A stretch of 10,413 nucleotides of DNA from Patescibacteria group bacterium (lineage in GTDB: Bacteria > Patescibacteriota > Minisyncoccia > Sungbacterales > GWA2-42-14). Below, piece by piece: positions 5,880-10,413 of the stretch; the stretch's first letter is position 1, and each line of letters starts with the position of its first letter. Location: the NCBI GenBank assembly GCA_018971745.1, contig JAGXAD010000009.1:1-10413 (forward strand), written 5' to 3'. The position numbers and the translations under genes are program-made. A model generated the notes under the pieces. The model was not told the origin of the DNA. It did no database searches and worked only from the letters and a program-made list of their open reading frames with translations.

Positions 5880-7097
5880 ATGGAACGAAACAAGAATCAG
5901 CAGATGCGGCGCAATATTGGCATTCATTTTCCTTCGCATCGCAGTGAAAATGCATCGGGTTGTTATGCAAACAGTTCGGTGCCGTCGCGCTACATTGATT
6001 TTGCGGGTTATTATGATTTTGGCGTGCGCCTGTGGCAGCCGTTTTTGCCGCAAGTGTTTGTTGGTTTGTCGGAAGGTCATCATGTCATGATTCGTCCGGA
6101 ACGGGAGGTTTCGTCTTTACAGAAGACCTTCTTTTCTCCGACATTTAAGGCAACCGCGGATTCGCCCGGCGTTCTGTCCGCGCCAACGCGCCACGCCTTG
6201 CTGATAAATGAAAATGCTCGCGTGTTTATGAAATATCTGCGGCCGGAGGATATTGCAAAAGAGGAAAGAACGGGAGAGCCGCATATTCGCAAAAATACGG
6301 ATCGCCACGAAGTTTTGTTTATCCATCAAGGTACGGGATTTTTTCAAACCGCGCTTGGCAACTTTCACTATCGGGACGATGCGTATGTTGTTATGCCAAA
6401 AGGGATTGAGTACCGGATTGTTGCGGAAGAGTTTTCTTCGTTTTTGATTTTTGAACTAAACGATTATCCGTATCCCGTGCACTTTGTCGGCGGAGATTCG
6501 CCTGTTTCGTTTTATTATTCGTTTTACGAAGGCCGCATGGAAACGCCAAAATTGGCGGCTATCGAATTGGTAAAAGAAAAGGCCCGGGTAATGCACATTG
6601 CCGATACCGGCGCGGAAAGGCATTTTTACGATTCTTCGCCTTTTGCAACCGTTGCCTGGTCAGGCAGATATTATCCGTATTTGATTGCGTTTGACAGCAT
6701 TCGCGAGTTTCCGTTTCCAACCCAGGAAGACAGTTTTGACCGCTATCTTTCGTTTGCCGCGGTTGATGAGATTGGCTGCGCAACGGCGCTTATTTATACG
6801 GTGCGTCCTTCGCGCCACTCAAAGGATGCGTATGAGGATGTTGAGTATGATACATTATGGTTTTCTCACAGACGGGCGTATGTTGGTTCAACTGAACTTA
6901 ATGAAGGGGATTTGATGTTGTATCCGCGGGGCAATCCGTGTTATTTCGGAGATTATGTTGGAAGTTCGGCGTCTGTCGTGCTGAAAACAAAAGAGCGGTT
7001 GCGCGTTGCGCAGGGGTTTGGCAGTCGCGCCGAGCGCACGGGAGCTGGCGAAGAAAAACGATTTTTCCGTTCGCGGTTCGTAGATAGCATTCGATAA
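5880..7097 (+). CDS. Bicupin protein related to homogentisate 1,2-dioxygenase
   Basis: 405 aa, close to the 380-450 aa of homogentisate dioxygenases (HmgA), which open the ring of homogentisate in tyrosine breakdown. The first cupin is at about 141-192: DRHEVLFIHQGTGFFQTALG, then DDAYVVMPKGIEYRI, matching 'DE.LFVH.G.G.L.T.FG..YR.GDYVVIPRG'. A second matching block is PFATVAWSGRYYPYLIAF (254-271), like 'PF.VVGWDG.LYPY', followed by C-terminal strands to about 350. The HmgA iron ligands (HRNCMSE and HGPD motifs) are not reproduced. Only SHRR with His330 and PRGNPCYFGD are visible there, so dioxygenase activity is doubtful. The start is supported by AAAGGCGG 5-12 nt upstream. No other tyrosine-catabolism genes are nearby. 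Confidence 0.6.
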   Translation: MERNKNQQMRRNIGIHFPSHRSENASGCYANSSVPSRYIDFAGYYDFGVRLWQPFLPQVFVGLSEGHHVMIRPEREVSSLQKTFFSPTFKATADSPGVLSAPTRHALLINENARVFMKYLRPEDIAKEERTGEPHIRKNTDRHEVLFIHQGTGFFQTALGNFHYRDDAYVVMPKGIEYRIVAEEFSSFLIFELNDYPYPVHFVGGDSPVSFYYSFYEGRMETPKLAAIELVKEKARVMHIADTGAERHFYDSSPFATVAWSGRYYPYLIAFDSIREFPFPTQEDSFDRYLSFAAVDEIGCATALIYTVRPSRHSKDAYEDVEYDTLWFSHRRAYVGSTELNEGDLMLYPRGNPCYFGDYVGSSASVVLKTKERLRVAQGFGSRAERTGAGEEKRFFRSRFVDSIR

Positions 7098-7159
7098 GGT
7101 ATGCCGCATGTCCGCGGCAAATGAATACTCCCCACGGCAAGCAGCTGGATATTCAACCC

Positions 7160-7222
7160 TTTTGGCATCACTCAGACAAAATACAAAACTTCATTTTGTA
7201 TTTTGCTCCTCACTCGCCAAAA
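7160..7222. repeat. Structured palindromic element, copy A
   Basis: Outer stem TTTTGGC (7160-7166) with GCCAAAA (7216-7222). The inner stem is a perfect 12 bp, CAAAATACAAAA (7177-7188) with TTTTGTATTTTG (7194-7205), with a 5-nt loop. Between the stems are two unpaired 10-nt strands, ATCACTCAGA and CTCCTCACTC. These are nearly identical to those of the element at 10346-10409, although all stems differ. It lies between the bicupin stop and the shared terminator. Confidence 0.7.
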
Positions 7223-7230
7223 TAAAAACC

Positions 7231-7265
7231 AAAAGCGTCCTGCTTTGCGGAGGACGCTTTTTTAT
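7231..7265. terminator. Bidirectional terminator
   Basis: AAAAGCGTCCT (7231-7241) pairs with AGGACGCTTTT (7251-7261). The plus strand continues into a T-run, serving the bicupin gene. The minus strand ends in CTTTTGGTTTTTATTTT, serving the rpmB-tRNA unit. It lies between the two converging units. Confidence 0.85.
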
Positions 7266-7308
7266 TGGTCGGGCCACCGAGAGTCGGACTCGGCGTTTCA
7301 CCCTCCGG
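7266..7308 (-). tRNA. 3' half of a tRNA gene with encoded CCA (no contiguous 5' half)
   Basis: Read on the minus strand: loop end CCGGA, anticodon-stem strand GGGTG, variable AAACG, a perfect 5-bp T-arm CCGAG-TCCGACT-CTCGG (7277-7293), acceptor strand TGGCCCG (7270-7276), discriminator A, and CCA (7266-7268). The anticodon loop end would fit Arg(CCG). The sequence just upstream does not supply a matching acceptor or anticodon strand. Complementary 5' halves occur 200-330 nt upstream (7594-7600 and 7522-7528). Confidence 0.55.
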
Positions 7309-7351
7309 GGTTGCCTTGATTCCGGTTTATTTAAGTTTAAGGTAGCAACCC

Positions 7352-7379
7352 GCCGAAAATGCCGACTGGCATTTTCGGC
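7352..7379. repeat. Perfect 12-bp palindrome within the tRNA locus
   Basis: GCCGAAAATGCC (7352-7363), loop GACT, GGCATTTTCGGC (7368-7379). It has no T-run on either side, so it is not an obvious terminator. It lies between tRNA-Pro and the tRNA 3' half and is likely a mobile palindrome or an RNA processing structure. Confidence 0.6.
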
Positions 7380-7406
7380 CCCCGCGGGTGCGTGCTTGCC
7401 CCGTAT

Positions 7407-7499
7407 CAAATTTTCGGGCCGCGGGGAATCGGACTCCGTCCTCACCCACCCCAAGGGTGTGCGCTGCCGTTACGCTACGGCCCGTAACCCGAAAATTTG
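7407..7499. repeat. 12-bp inverted repeat enclosing tRNA-Pro
   Basis: CAAATTTTCGGG (7407-7418) and CCCGAAAATTTG (7488-7499) are exactly complementary and bracket the tRNA. The left copy includes the last five bases of the tRNA (7414-7418), so a stem formed by the repeat would compete with the acceptor stem. Confidence 0.75.
7414..7484 (-). tRNA. tRNA-Pro (anticodon GGG)
   Basis: 71 nt without encoded CCA. The 7-bp acceptor CGGGCCG/CGGCCCG is perfect. D-arm GCGT-AACGGCA-GCGC carries the conserved GG. Anticodon arm CACCC-TTGGGGT-GGGTG has T33 and anticodon GGG. A 4-nt variable region follows. The T-arm CGGAG-TCCGATT-CCCCG has one A-C mismatch, and C replaces the normal T at the pseudouridine-55 position. 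That T-loop departure also occurs in the nearby 3' half. Structure is good enough to call it a real gene, though function after the T-loop change is not certain. It is probably co-transcribed with rpmB. Confidence 0.8.
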
Positions 7500-7504
7500 T
7501 TGCG

Positions 7505-7528
7505 GGGTTGCCGCTACACTATGACCCG
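7505..7528 (-). pseudogene. tRNA 5' half, fragment 2
   Basis: On the minus strand CGGGTCA (acceptor), TA, then GTGTAGCGGCAACCC, which looks like a D-arm whose 3' strand has been lost. CGGGTCA can pair with the acceptor strand TGGCCCG at 7270-7276 with one G-U. The 10-nt CGGGGTTGCC (plus strand, 7503-7512) recurs at 7306-7315 beside the 3' half. Joining at this repeat would give a roughly 63-nt tRNA-like molecule. Confidence 0.45.
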
Positions 7529-7570
7529 ATAAAACCCGTCAATCCTCTGCCAGCTCGGATTGACCCCTGC

Positions 7571-7600
7571 GGGTACGGACTGCCGTTATCCTATGGCCCG
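7571..7600 (-). pseudogene. tRNA 5' half, fragment 1
   Basis: On the minus strand CGGGCCA (acceptor, 7594-7600), TA, an intact D-arm GGAT-AACGGCA-GTCC (7577-7591), G26, then TACCC. The acceptor is perfectly complementary to TGGCCCG of the 3' half at 7270-7276, and TACCC pairs with its GGGTG. The sequence that follows (GCAGGGGT) does not form a 7-nt anticodon loop. It starts 20 nt after the rpmB stop codon. Confidence 0.5.
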
Positions 7601-7619
7601 TGACACAAAGAAGCCGGTA

Positions 7620-7802
7620 TTATTTCTTATGCAGTTTTTTCATGCAGCGGGCGCATACTTTTGCGCGTTCTCCCGATGACAAACGGGCCCATTGCAGATT
7701 GGGATATTTTCTTTTGGTGCTTGTCGGGTTATAATGACCGCGAAGGAGCTTTCGCGTTCCGCCGATGACGGACCCCTTATTGCAGATTGCGCAAATTTTC
7801 AT
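7620..7802 (-). CDS. rpmB: 50S ribosomal protein bL28
   Basis: A 60-aa component of the large ribosomal subunit. MKICAICNKG has Cys4-X2-Cys7 and KVCARCMKKL has Cys50-X2-Cys53, giving the four-cysteine zinc-binding form. In between are the family motifs GGTRKLLRGHYNPT and RKYPNLQWARL. Length is normal for the short form. There is no clear Shine-Dalgarno site before the ATG at 7802. It is transcribed away from the M50 protease gene with 52 nt between the starts, and toward the tRNA locus, whose first fragment begins 20 nt past its stop. The two are probably one transcript ending at the terminator near 7231. Confidence 0.93.
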   Translation of the reverse strand: MKICAICNKGSVIGGTRKLLRGHYNPTSTKRKYPNLQWARLSSGERAKVCARCMKKLHKK

Positions 7803-7854
7803 GGGAATAATAAATTAAGACAAATATAATTCTTGCTAAGAATATCATATTCAT

Positions 7855-8514
7855 ATGCAAAATGCAATTGGTTTTTTGTTTCAGATTGCGGTGCTGATAT
7901 TTTCTGTGGTAATTCACGAGGTTTCGCACGGGTTCGCGGCATATTCTCTCGGCGATCCGACGGCAAAAATTCAGGGTCGCCTTACGCTTAATCCAATAAA
8001 ACATCTTGATTTTTTCGGCTCGTTTCTGGTGCCGGTGTTTGCGTATCTGGCGCATCTGCCGATTATCGGCTGGGCAAAGCCCGTGCCGTACAATCCGTAT
8101 AATTTGAAACATCCGTTCGGAAGATTTTTCCGCGGGCATGACTGGGGTTCGGTGCTGGTAGGGCTTGCGGGTCCCGGCGCAAACATTTTTGTGGCGCTCG
8201 CGTTCGGGTTTGGCATACGGTTTTTGCAAAGTGGCGTTGTGGCGTATTTCCAAGCCGCGCAAAATTTGTTTGATATTTTTTCCGCCATCGTAATTATCAA
8301 TTTGGCGCTTGCCGTGTTTAATCTGGTGCCGATTCCGCCGCTTGACGGGTCAAAATTGTTGCTCGCACTCCTGCCATATCAATCGCGCGAGCTGTATTAT
8401 CGGTTTGAACGGTTCGGATTTTTGCTGCTTTTGATTTTTATTTTTTTATTTTCCGGCGTTATTTTTCCGATTGTGTCGTTTCTGTTCCGTCTGATTACCG
8501 GCGTTGCGTTTTGA
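7855..8514 (+). CDS. Site-2-type zinc metalloprotease, M50 family
   Basis: Intramembrane protease of 219 aa, the usual size for short M50B proteins of the Rv0359/YwhC type. The zinc site is HEVSH (21-25) in the first membrane segment, with a third ligand Asp164 in NLVPIPPLDG (156-165). Hydrophobic segments lie at about 4-20, 52-72, 98-125, 138-160 and 185-213, compatible with a multi-pass membrane protein. Substrate is unknown; family members cleave membrane-embedded regulators or peptides. No PDZ domain is present. The ATG at 7855 has no Shine-Dalgarno site. TATAAT at 7825-7830 may be its -10 box. It is divergent from rpmB and followed directly by the rpsL promoter. Confidence 0.93.
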   Translation: MQNAIGFLFQIAVLIFSVVIHEVSHGFAAYSLGDPTAKIQGRLTLNPIKHLDFFGSFLVPVFAYLAHLPIIGWAKPVPYNPYNLKHPFGRFFRGHDWGSVLVGLAGPGANIFVALAFGFGIRFLQSGVVAYFQAAQNLFDIFSAIVIINLALAVFNLVPIPPLDGSKLLLALLPYQSRELYYRFERFGFLLLLIFIFLFSGVIFPIVSFLFRLITGVAF

Positions 8515-8524
8515 GTTTGAGCGG

Positions 8525-8553
8525 TTGACTCATTTTTTTACTTCTGCTATACT
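8525..8553 (+). promoter_or_regulatory. Promoter of rpsL-rpsG
   Basis: TTGACT (8525-8530), 17 nt, TATACT (8548-8553). The predicted start at about 8560 leaves a leader of about 18 nt with no Shine-Dalgarno site, too short for the usual ribosomal-protein feedback sites. Confidence 0.75.
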
Positions 8554-8577
8554 TGGTTTTGTTGTCTTTAGCGTTTT

Positions 8578-8988
8578 ATGCCCACCATTCATCAATTATT
8601 AAAACGAAGCCGGAAATCCGGCAAAAAGAAAACCAAGGCGCCTGCGCTTGGCAGAAGTTTTAATTTGAAAAAAAACCGGCCGAAATTCCATCCGTCTCCG
8701 TTTAAACGGGGCGTGTGCGTGAAAGTAACTACTATGACTCCTAAAAAACCGAATTCAGCCTTGCGCAAAGTTGCCAGAGTCCGCCTGACCAATGGCATGG
8801 AAGTAACCGCGTATATTCCGGGAGAGGGGCACAAATTGCAGGAGCACTCGGTGGTGATAATTCGCGGCGGCAGGGTGAAAGATTTGCCAGGGGTGCGTTA
8901 TCACATCGTGCGCGGCATATTGGACGCGACCGGCGTTGAAGGAAGAAAACAGCAGCGGTCAAAATATGGGGCGAAAAGGCCAAAGTAA
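8578..8988 (+). CDS. rpsL: 30S ribosomal protein uS12
   Basis: Decoding-centre protein of the small subunit. The core motifs [20 protein letters not shown] (54-73), [20 protein letters not shown] (82-101) and [12 protein letters not shown] (102-113) are intact, including the lysines usually mutated in streptomycin resistance (Lys56 region and Lys86) and the Asp102 that is often methylthiolated. At 136 aa it is about 12 longer than E. coli S12. The extra residues form a basic insertion at about 25-42 ([18 protein letters not shown]) before KRGVC. First gene of a two-gene operon; rpsG starts 11 nt after the stop. Confidence 0.98.
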   Translation: MPTIHQLLKRSRKSGKKKTKAPALGRSFNLKKNRPKFHPSPFKRGVCVKVTTMTPKKPNSALRKVARVRLTNGMEVTAYIPGEGHKLQEHSVVIIRGGRVKDLPGVRYHIVRGILDATGVEGRKQQRSKYGAKRPK

Positions 8989-8999
8989 ATTTTTGATTT

Positions 9000-9467
9000 A
9001 TGCGACGAAAACGAAACATAGAAAAAATATTATTGCCTGATCCGAAATACCAGAATTTGCTTATTGCAAAGCTGATTAATCATGTCATGAAGGGAGGCAA
9101 AAAATCAGTGGCACAACGGGTGGTGTACGATGCGTTTGACCGGCTCGAAAAAGAACACAAGGTTGATCCTTTGGCGACTTTTGATCTGGCGCTGAAAAAC
9201 GCGTCTCCTTTGGTGGAAATTAAGGCGCGACGGATCGGCGGCGCAAATTATCAGGTGCCTCGCGAAGTAAAGGGAGAGCGCAAAGTGACGCTTGCGTTTC
9301 GGTGGCTTCTCCTGTCCGCGCGCGCAAAAACCGGAAAGCCGATGGCGGCAAAATTGGCGGAAGAAATTATGCTTGCGTCAAAAAACGAGGGGAATGCCGT
9401 AAAGAAAAAAATGGATACGCACCGGATGGCCGAGGCAAACAAAGCGTTCGCGCATTTTTCCTGGTAG
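9000..9467 (+). CDS. rpsG: 30S ribosomal protein uS7
   Basis: Primary 16S rRNA-binding protein that organises the 3' head domain of the small subunit. 155 aa, normal length. Typical segments are RRKRNIEKILLPDPKY (2-17), NHVMKGGKKSVAQRVVYDAF (27-46), EIKARRIGGANYQVPREV (72-89) and MDTHRMAEANKAFAHFSW at the C-terminus. No Shine-Dalgarno site precedes the ATG, so translation may be coupled to rpsL. A terminator follows. fusA, which usually comes next in the str operon, is absent here. Confidence 0.98.
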   Translation: MRRKRNIEKILLPDPKYQNLLIAKLINHVMKGGKKSVAQRVVYDAFDRLEKEHKVDPLATFDLALKNASPLVEIKARRIGGANYQVPREVKGERKVTLAFRWLLLSARAKTGKPMAAKLAEEIMLASKNEGNAVKKKMDTHRMAEANKAFAHFSW

Positions 9468-9498
9468 GATTGCGTTGAATTTTTTGGTGGAAATTTTT

Positions 9499-9525
9499 AA
9501 ACTCCGGACTTGCGCCGGAGTTTTT
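9499..9525 (+). terminator. Terminator of the rpsL-rpsG operon
   Basis: AAACTCCGG (9499-9507), 7-nt loop, CCGGAGTTT (9515-9523), running into TTTTT. It lies 32 nt after the rpsG stop. Confidence 0.88.
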
Positions 9526-9553
9526 GTTGCGTTACGATGCGGGTAGTATTATT
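9525..9553 (+). promoter_or_regulatory. Promoter of the 216-aa gene
   Basis: TTGTTG (9525-9530), 17 nt, TATTAT (9548-9553). The predicted transcription start at about 9560 lies after the ATG at 9537 and so supports the start at 9573. Confidence 0.5.
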
Positions 9554-9572
9554 GCGCGACACAGAGGCGGCA

Positions 9573-10223
9573 ATGAAGCACATTGACAATAATCTGCTCA
9601 ATCACGCGTACGAGTGTTTGTTTGATTTTGACATAAATGTTGACGGCGTTTGGAAGCAAGATGTTTTAACGATTTTTCCAAAAGACAAAAAGCGGGCGGA
9701 AATTCTCGATTGGCTGGTTGGAGTGATTGATGCGGCAAACGCGCCGTTTATTGAGCGAAGCGCCGCTCCAATTGAAAAAGAAATGCGCAAATTATTTCAA
9801 GAAAATCCGCTGTTGCGCGCATTGTACGAAGGGTTGGTAATGGCATCTCAATTTCCCGTTGAATTTGATGTTCAGGAATTGATAAATCGATTTCAACAGG
9901 ATGTTAATTTGTTTCGCGATATGGAAGAATGGATTTATGAGTCACTTCTACCTCGCGTGCCTCATTTGCGGTATGATTCCCGCTATTGGGGAAAGATTAC
10001 CGCACTGAACGATACTCGTAATACCATTGATGGCTGGTCGGAAGGATTATATTTTGAATCCGAAGATACGGACGCAAAAGTGCGTATGATGAAAAAGGCC
10101 TATTTTATCGTGCGATGGCTTTGTTTATTTTTAGAGGCGGGCATTGAACCTTCGCGCATCAGCAAAAAAACATTTGAACAGTGGCGGACAAAGAAACAGG
10201 GCGGCGCCGGAACGCACCAATAA
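9573..10223 (+). CDS. Hypothetical 216-aa protein
   Basis: Not recognised. A soluble, helix-rich, acidic protein with no signal peptide. Visible segments include NNLLNHAYECLFDFDINVDG near the N-terminus, a polar helix with PIEKEMRKLFQENPLLRALYEG in the middle, a Trp/Tyr-rich region (RYDSRYWGKI, IDGWSEGLYF), and a hydrophobic C-terminal helix AYFIVRWLCLFLEAGI before a basic tail. The reading frame is open further upstream, but GAGG 5 nt before the ATG at 9573 and the promoter position favour that start. An alternative ATG at 9537 would add 12 residues. It is a single-gene unit between terminators. No function is proposed. Confidence 0.75.
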   Translation: MKHIDNNLLNHAYECLFDFDINVDGVWKQDVLTIFPKDKKRAEILDWLVGVIDAANAPFIERSAAPIEKEMRKLFQENPLLRALYEGLVMASQFPVEFDVQELINRFQQDVNLFRDMEEWIYESLLPRVPHLRYDSRYWGKITALNDTRNTIDGWSEGLYFESEDTDAKVRMMKKAYFIVRWLCLFLEAGIEPSRISKKTFEQWRTKKQGGAGTHQ

Positions 10224-10233
10224 TTTTTTAAAG

Positions 10234-10285
10234 CGAATGCGCATTATGCGCTGATTCGTGAAGCCCGCAGGGCTTCATTTTTTTT
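10234..10285 (+). terminator. Double-hairpin terminator after the 216-aa gene
   Basis: A first hairpin, CGAATGCGCA-TTA-TGCGC-TG-ATTCG (10234-10258), has a 2-nt bulge. Right after it comes GAAGCCC-GCA-GGGCTTC (10260-10276), followed by ATTTTTTTT. The second is a textbook intrinsic terminator. Confidence 0.92.
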
Positions 10286-10297
10286 ACGGAATGCAGT

Positions 10298-10413
10298 ATG
10301 ATATTGATTGTTGATTTCGGGCCTATATCTTCGGCTTCGCCTTGATATAGACCCGTCGCTCGGAAAAAATGAAAATAAATTTTCATTTTATTCCTCGCTA
10401 GGGCCTATAGTTC
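10298..10413 (+). pseudogene. guaA: Start of a guaA-like gene, interrupted by a palindromic element (partial)
   Basis: From the ATG at 10298 the frame reads MILIVDFG, which matches the N-terminus of the glutamine amidotransferase domain of GMP synthetase (ILIxDFGSQ). It then leaves the family and stops at a TGA (10343-10345) inside a hairpin. GGGCCTATA occurs at 10319-10327 and again at 10401-10409, spaced 82 nt apart, bracketing the interruption. The window ends 4 nt later, so it is not visible whether the gene resumes. The match is only eight residues. If it is chance, this is intergenic DNA. Alternatively a start further downstream gives a shortened gene. Confidence 0.4.
10319..10409. repeat. 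Structured palindromic element, copy B, plus an adjoining hairpin
   Basis: Core element 10346-10409: outer stem TATAGACCC (10346-10354) with GGGCCTATA (10401-10409, one mismatch) and a 12-bp inner stem 10365-10376 with 10379-10390 (one mismatch). The unpaired strands are GTCGCTCGGA (10355-10364) and TTCCTCGCTA (10391-10400). These match the copy at 7160-7222 except mostly for A/G exchanges. The left outer arm can also pair upstream with GGGCCTATATC (10319-10329), so two folds compete for one strand. Confidence 0.7.

Noticed and set aside
7108..7524. 138-aa plus-strand open frame
   Set aside because: It crosses a palindromic element, a terminator and the tRNA locus, and its sequence is of low quality; it is a chance frame.
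7530..7600. Group I intron in a tRNA anticodon loop (GGCAGAGGATTGACGGG resembles the conserved R segment, with CAATCCGAGC before it)
   Set aside because: The two motifs pair perfectly with each other as an 8-bp hairpin, leaving no room for P6. No S strand to complete P7 was found downstream, and a complete tRNA lies inside the supposed intron.
7266..7600. tmRNA (tRNA-like ends about 330 nt apart)
   Set aside because: The 5' half has a normal tRNA D-arm rather than the tmRNA D-loop, and no tag reading frame ending in Ala-Ala was seen.
9510..9572. Upstream starts (TTG 9510, ATG 9537) for the 216-aa gene
   Set aside because: TTG 9510 lies within the rpsG terminator loop, and ATG 9537 lies within the predicted promoter; ATG 9573 has a Shine-Dalgarno site.

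Overview
The window looks like a piece of a small-genome bacterium of the Candidate Phyla Radiation (Patescibacteria), most likely Parcubacteria-like. The reasons are a short four-cysteine bL28, an enlarged nucleoside diphosphate kinase, an S12 with an N-terminal insertion, a lone CobO-type adenosyltransferase, many core genes with no Shine-Dalgarno sequence, and many palindromic intergenic elements. The standard code with TGA as a stop fits the ORFs. The lineage is an inference from gene features, not a computed placement.

Left third (1-4200), all on the minus strand: the N-terminal 320 codons of FtsH, then three accessory genes with good Shine-Dalgarno sites. These are a translin-like protein and two proteins I do not recognise (323 and 278 aa). 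Terminator hairpins separate them, and two of them have near-consensus sigma-70-type promoters. The 278-aa gene shares an overlapping divergent promoter region with cobO.

Middle (4258-7262): cobO and ndk on the plus strand, each with its own promoter and a short leader. A roughly 220-nt unannotated structured RNA follows, with a strong promoter, an 18-nt sequence repeated as two possible terminators and a 13-bp internal inverted repeat. Next comes a bicupin protein related to homogentisate 1,2-dioxygenase, probably without a complete iron site. A two-way terminator ends the block.

The stretch 7262-7620 is a tRNA locus on the minus strand downstream of rpmB (bL28). It holds one complete tRNA-Pro(GGG) inside a 12-bp inverted repeat, two 5' tRNA halves upstream and one CCA-ending 3' tRNA half downstream. 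This could be an interrupted tRNA gene or a decayed array.

Right third (7855-10413), plus strand: a site-2-type M50 membrane protease, the ribosomal pair rpsL-rpsG with promoter and terminator, an unrecognised 216-aa protein with its own promoter and terminator, and an ORF that starts like GMP synthetase (guaA) but is broken after a few codons by a palindromic element.

The most novel signal is a pair of 63-64-nt elements, at 7160-7222 and 10346-10409. Their inner and outer stems are completely different in sequence, yet they share nearly the same two 10-nt internal-loop strands. That is the pattern expected of a family of conserved structured elements.
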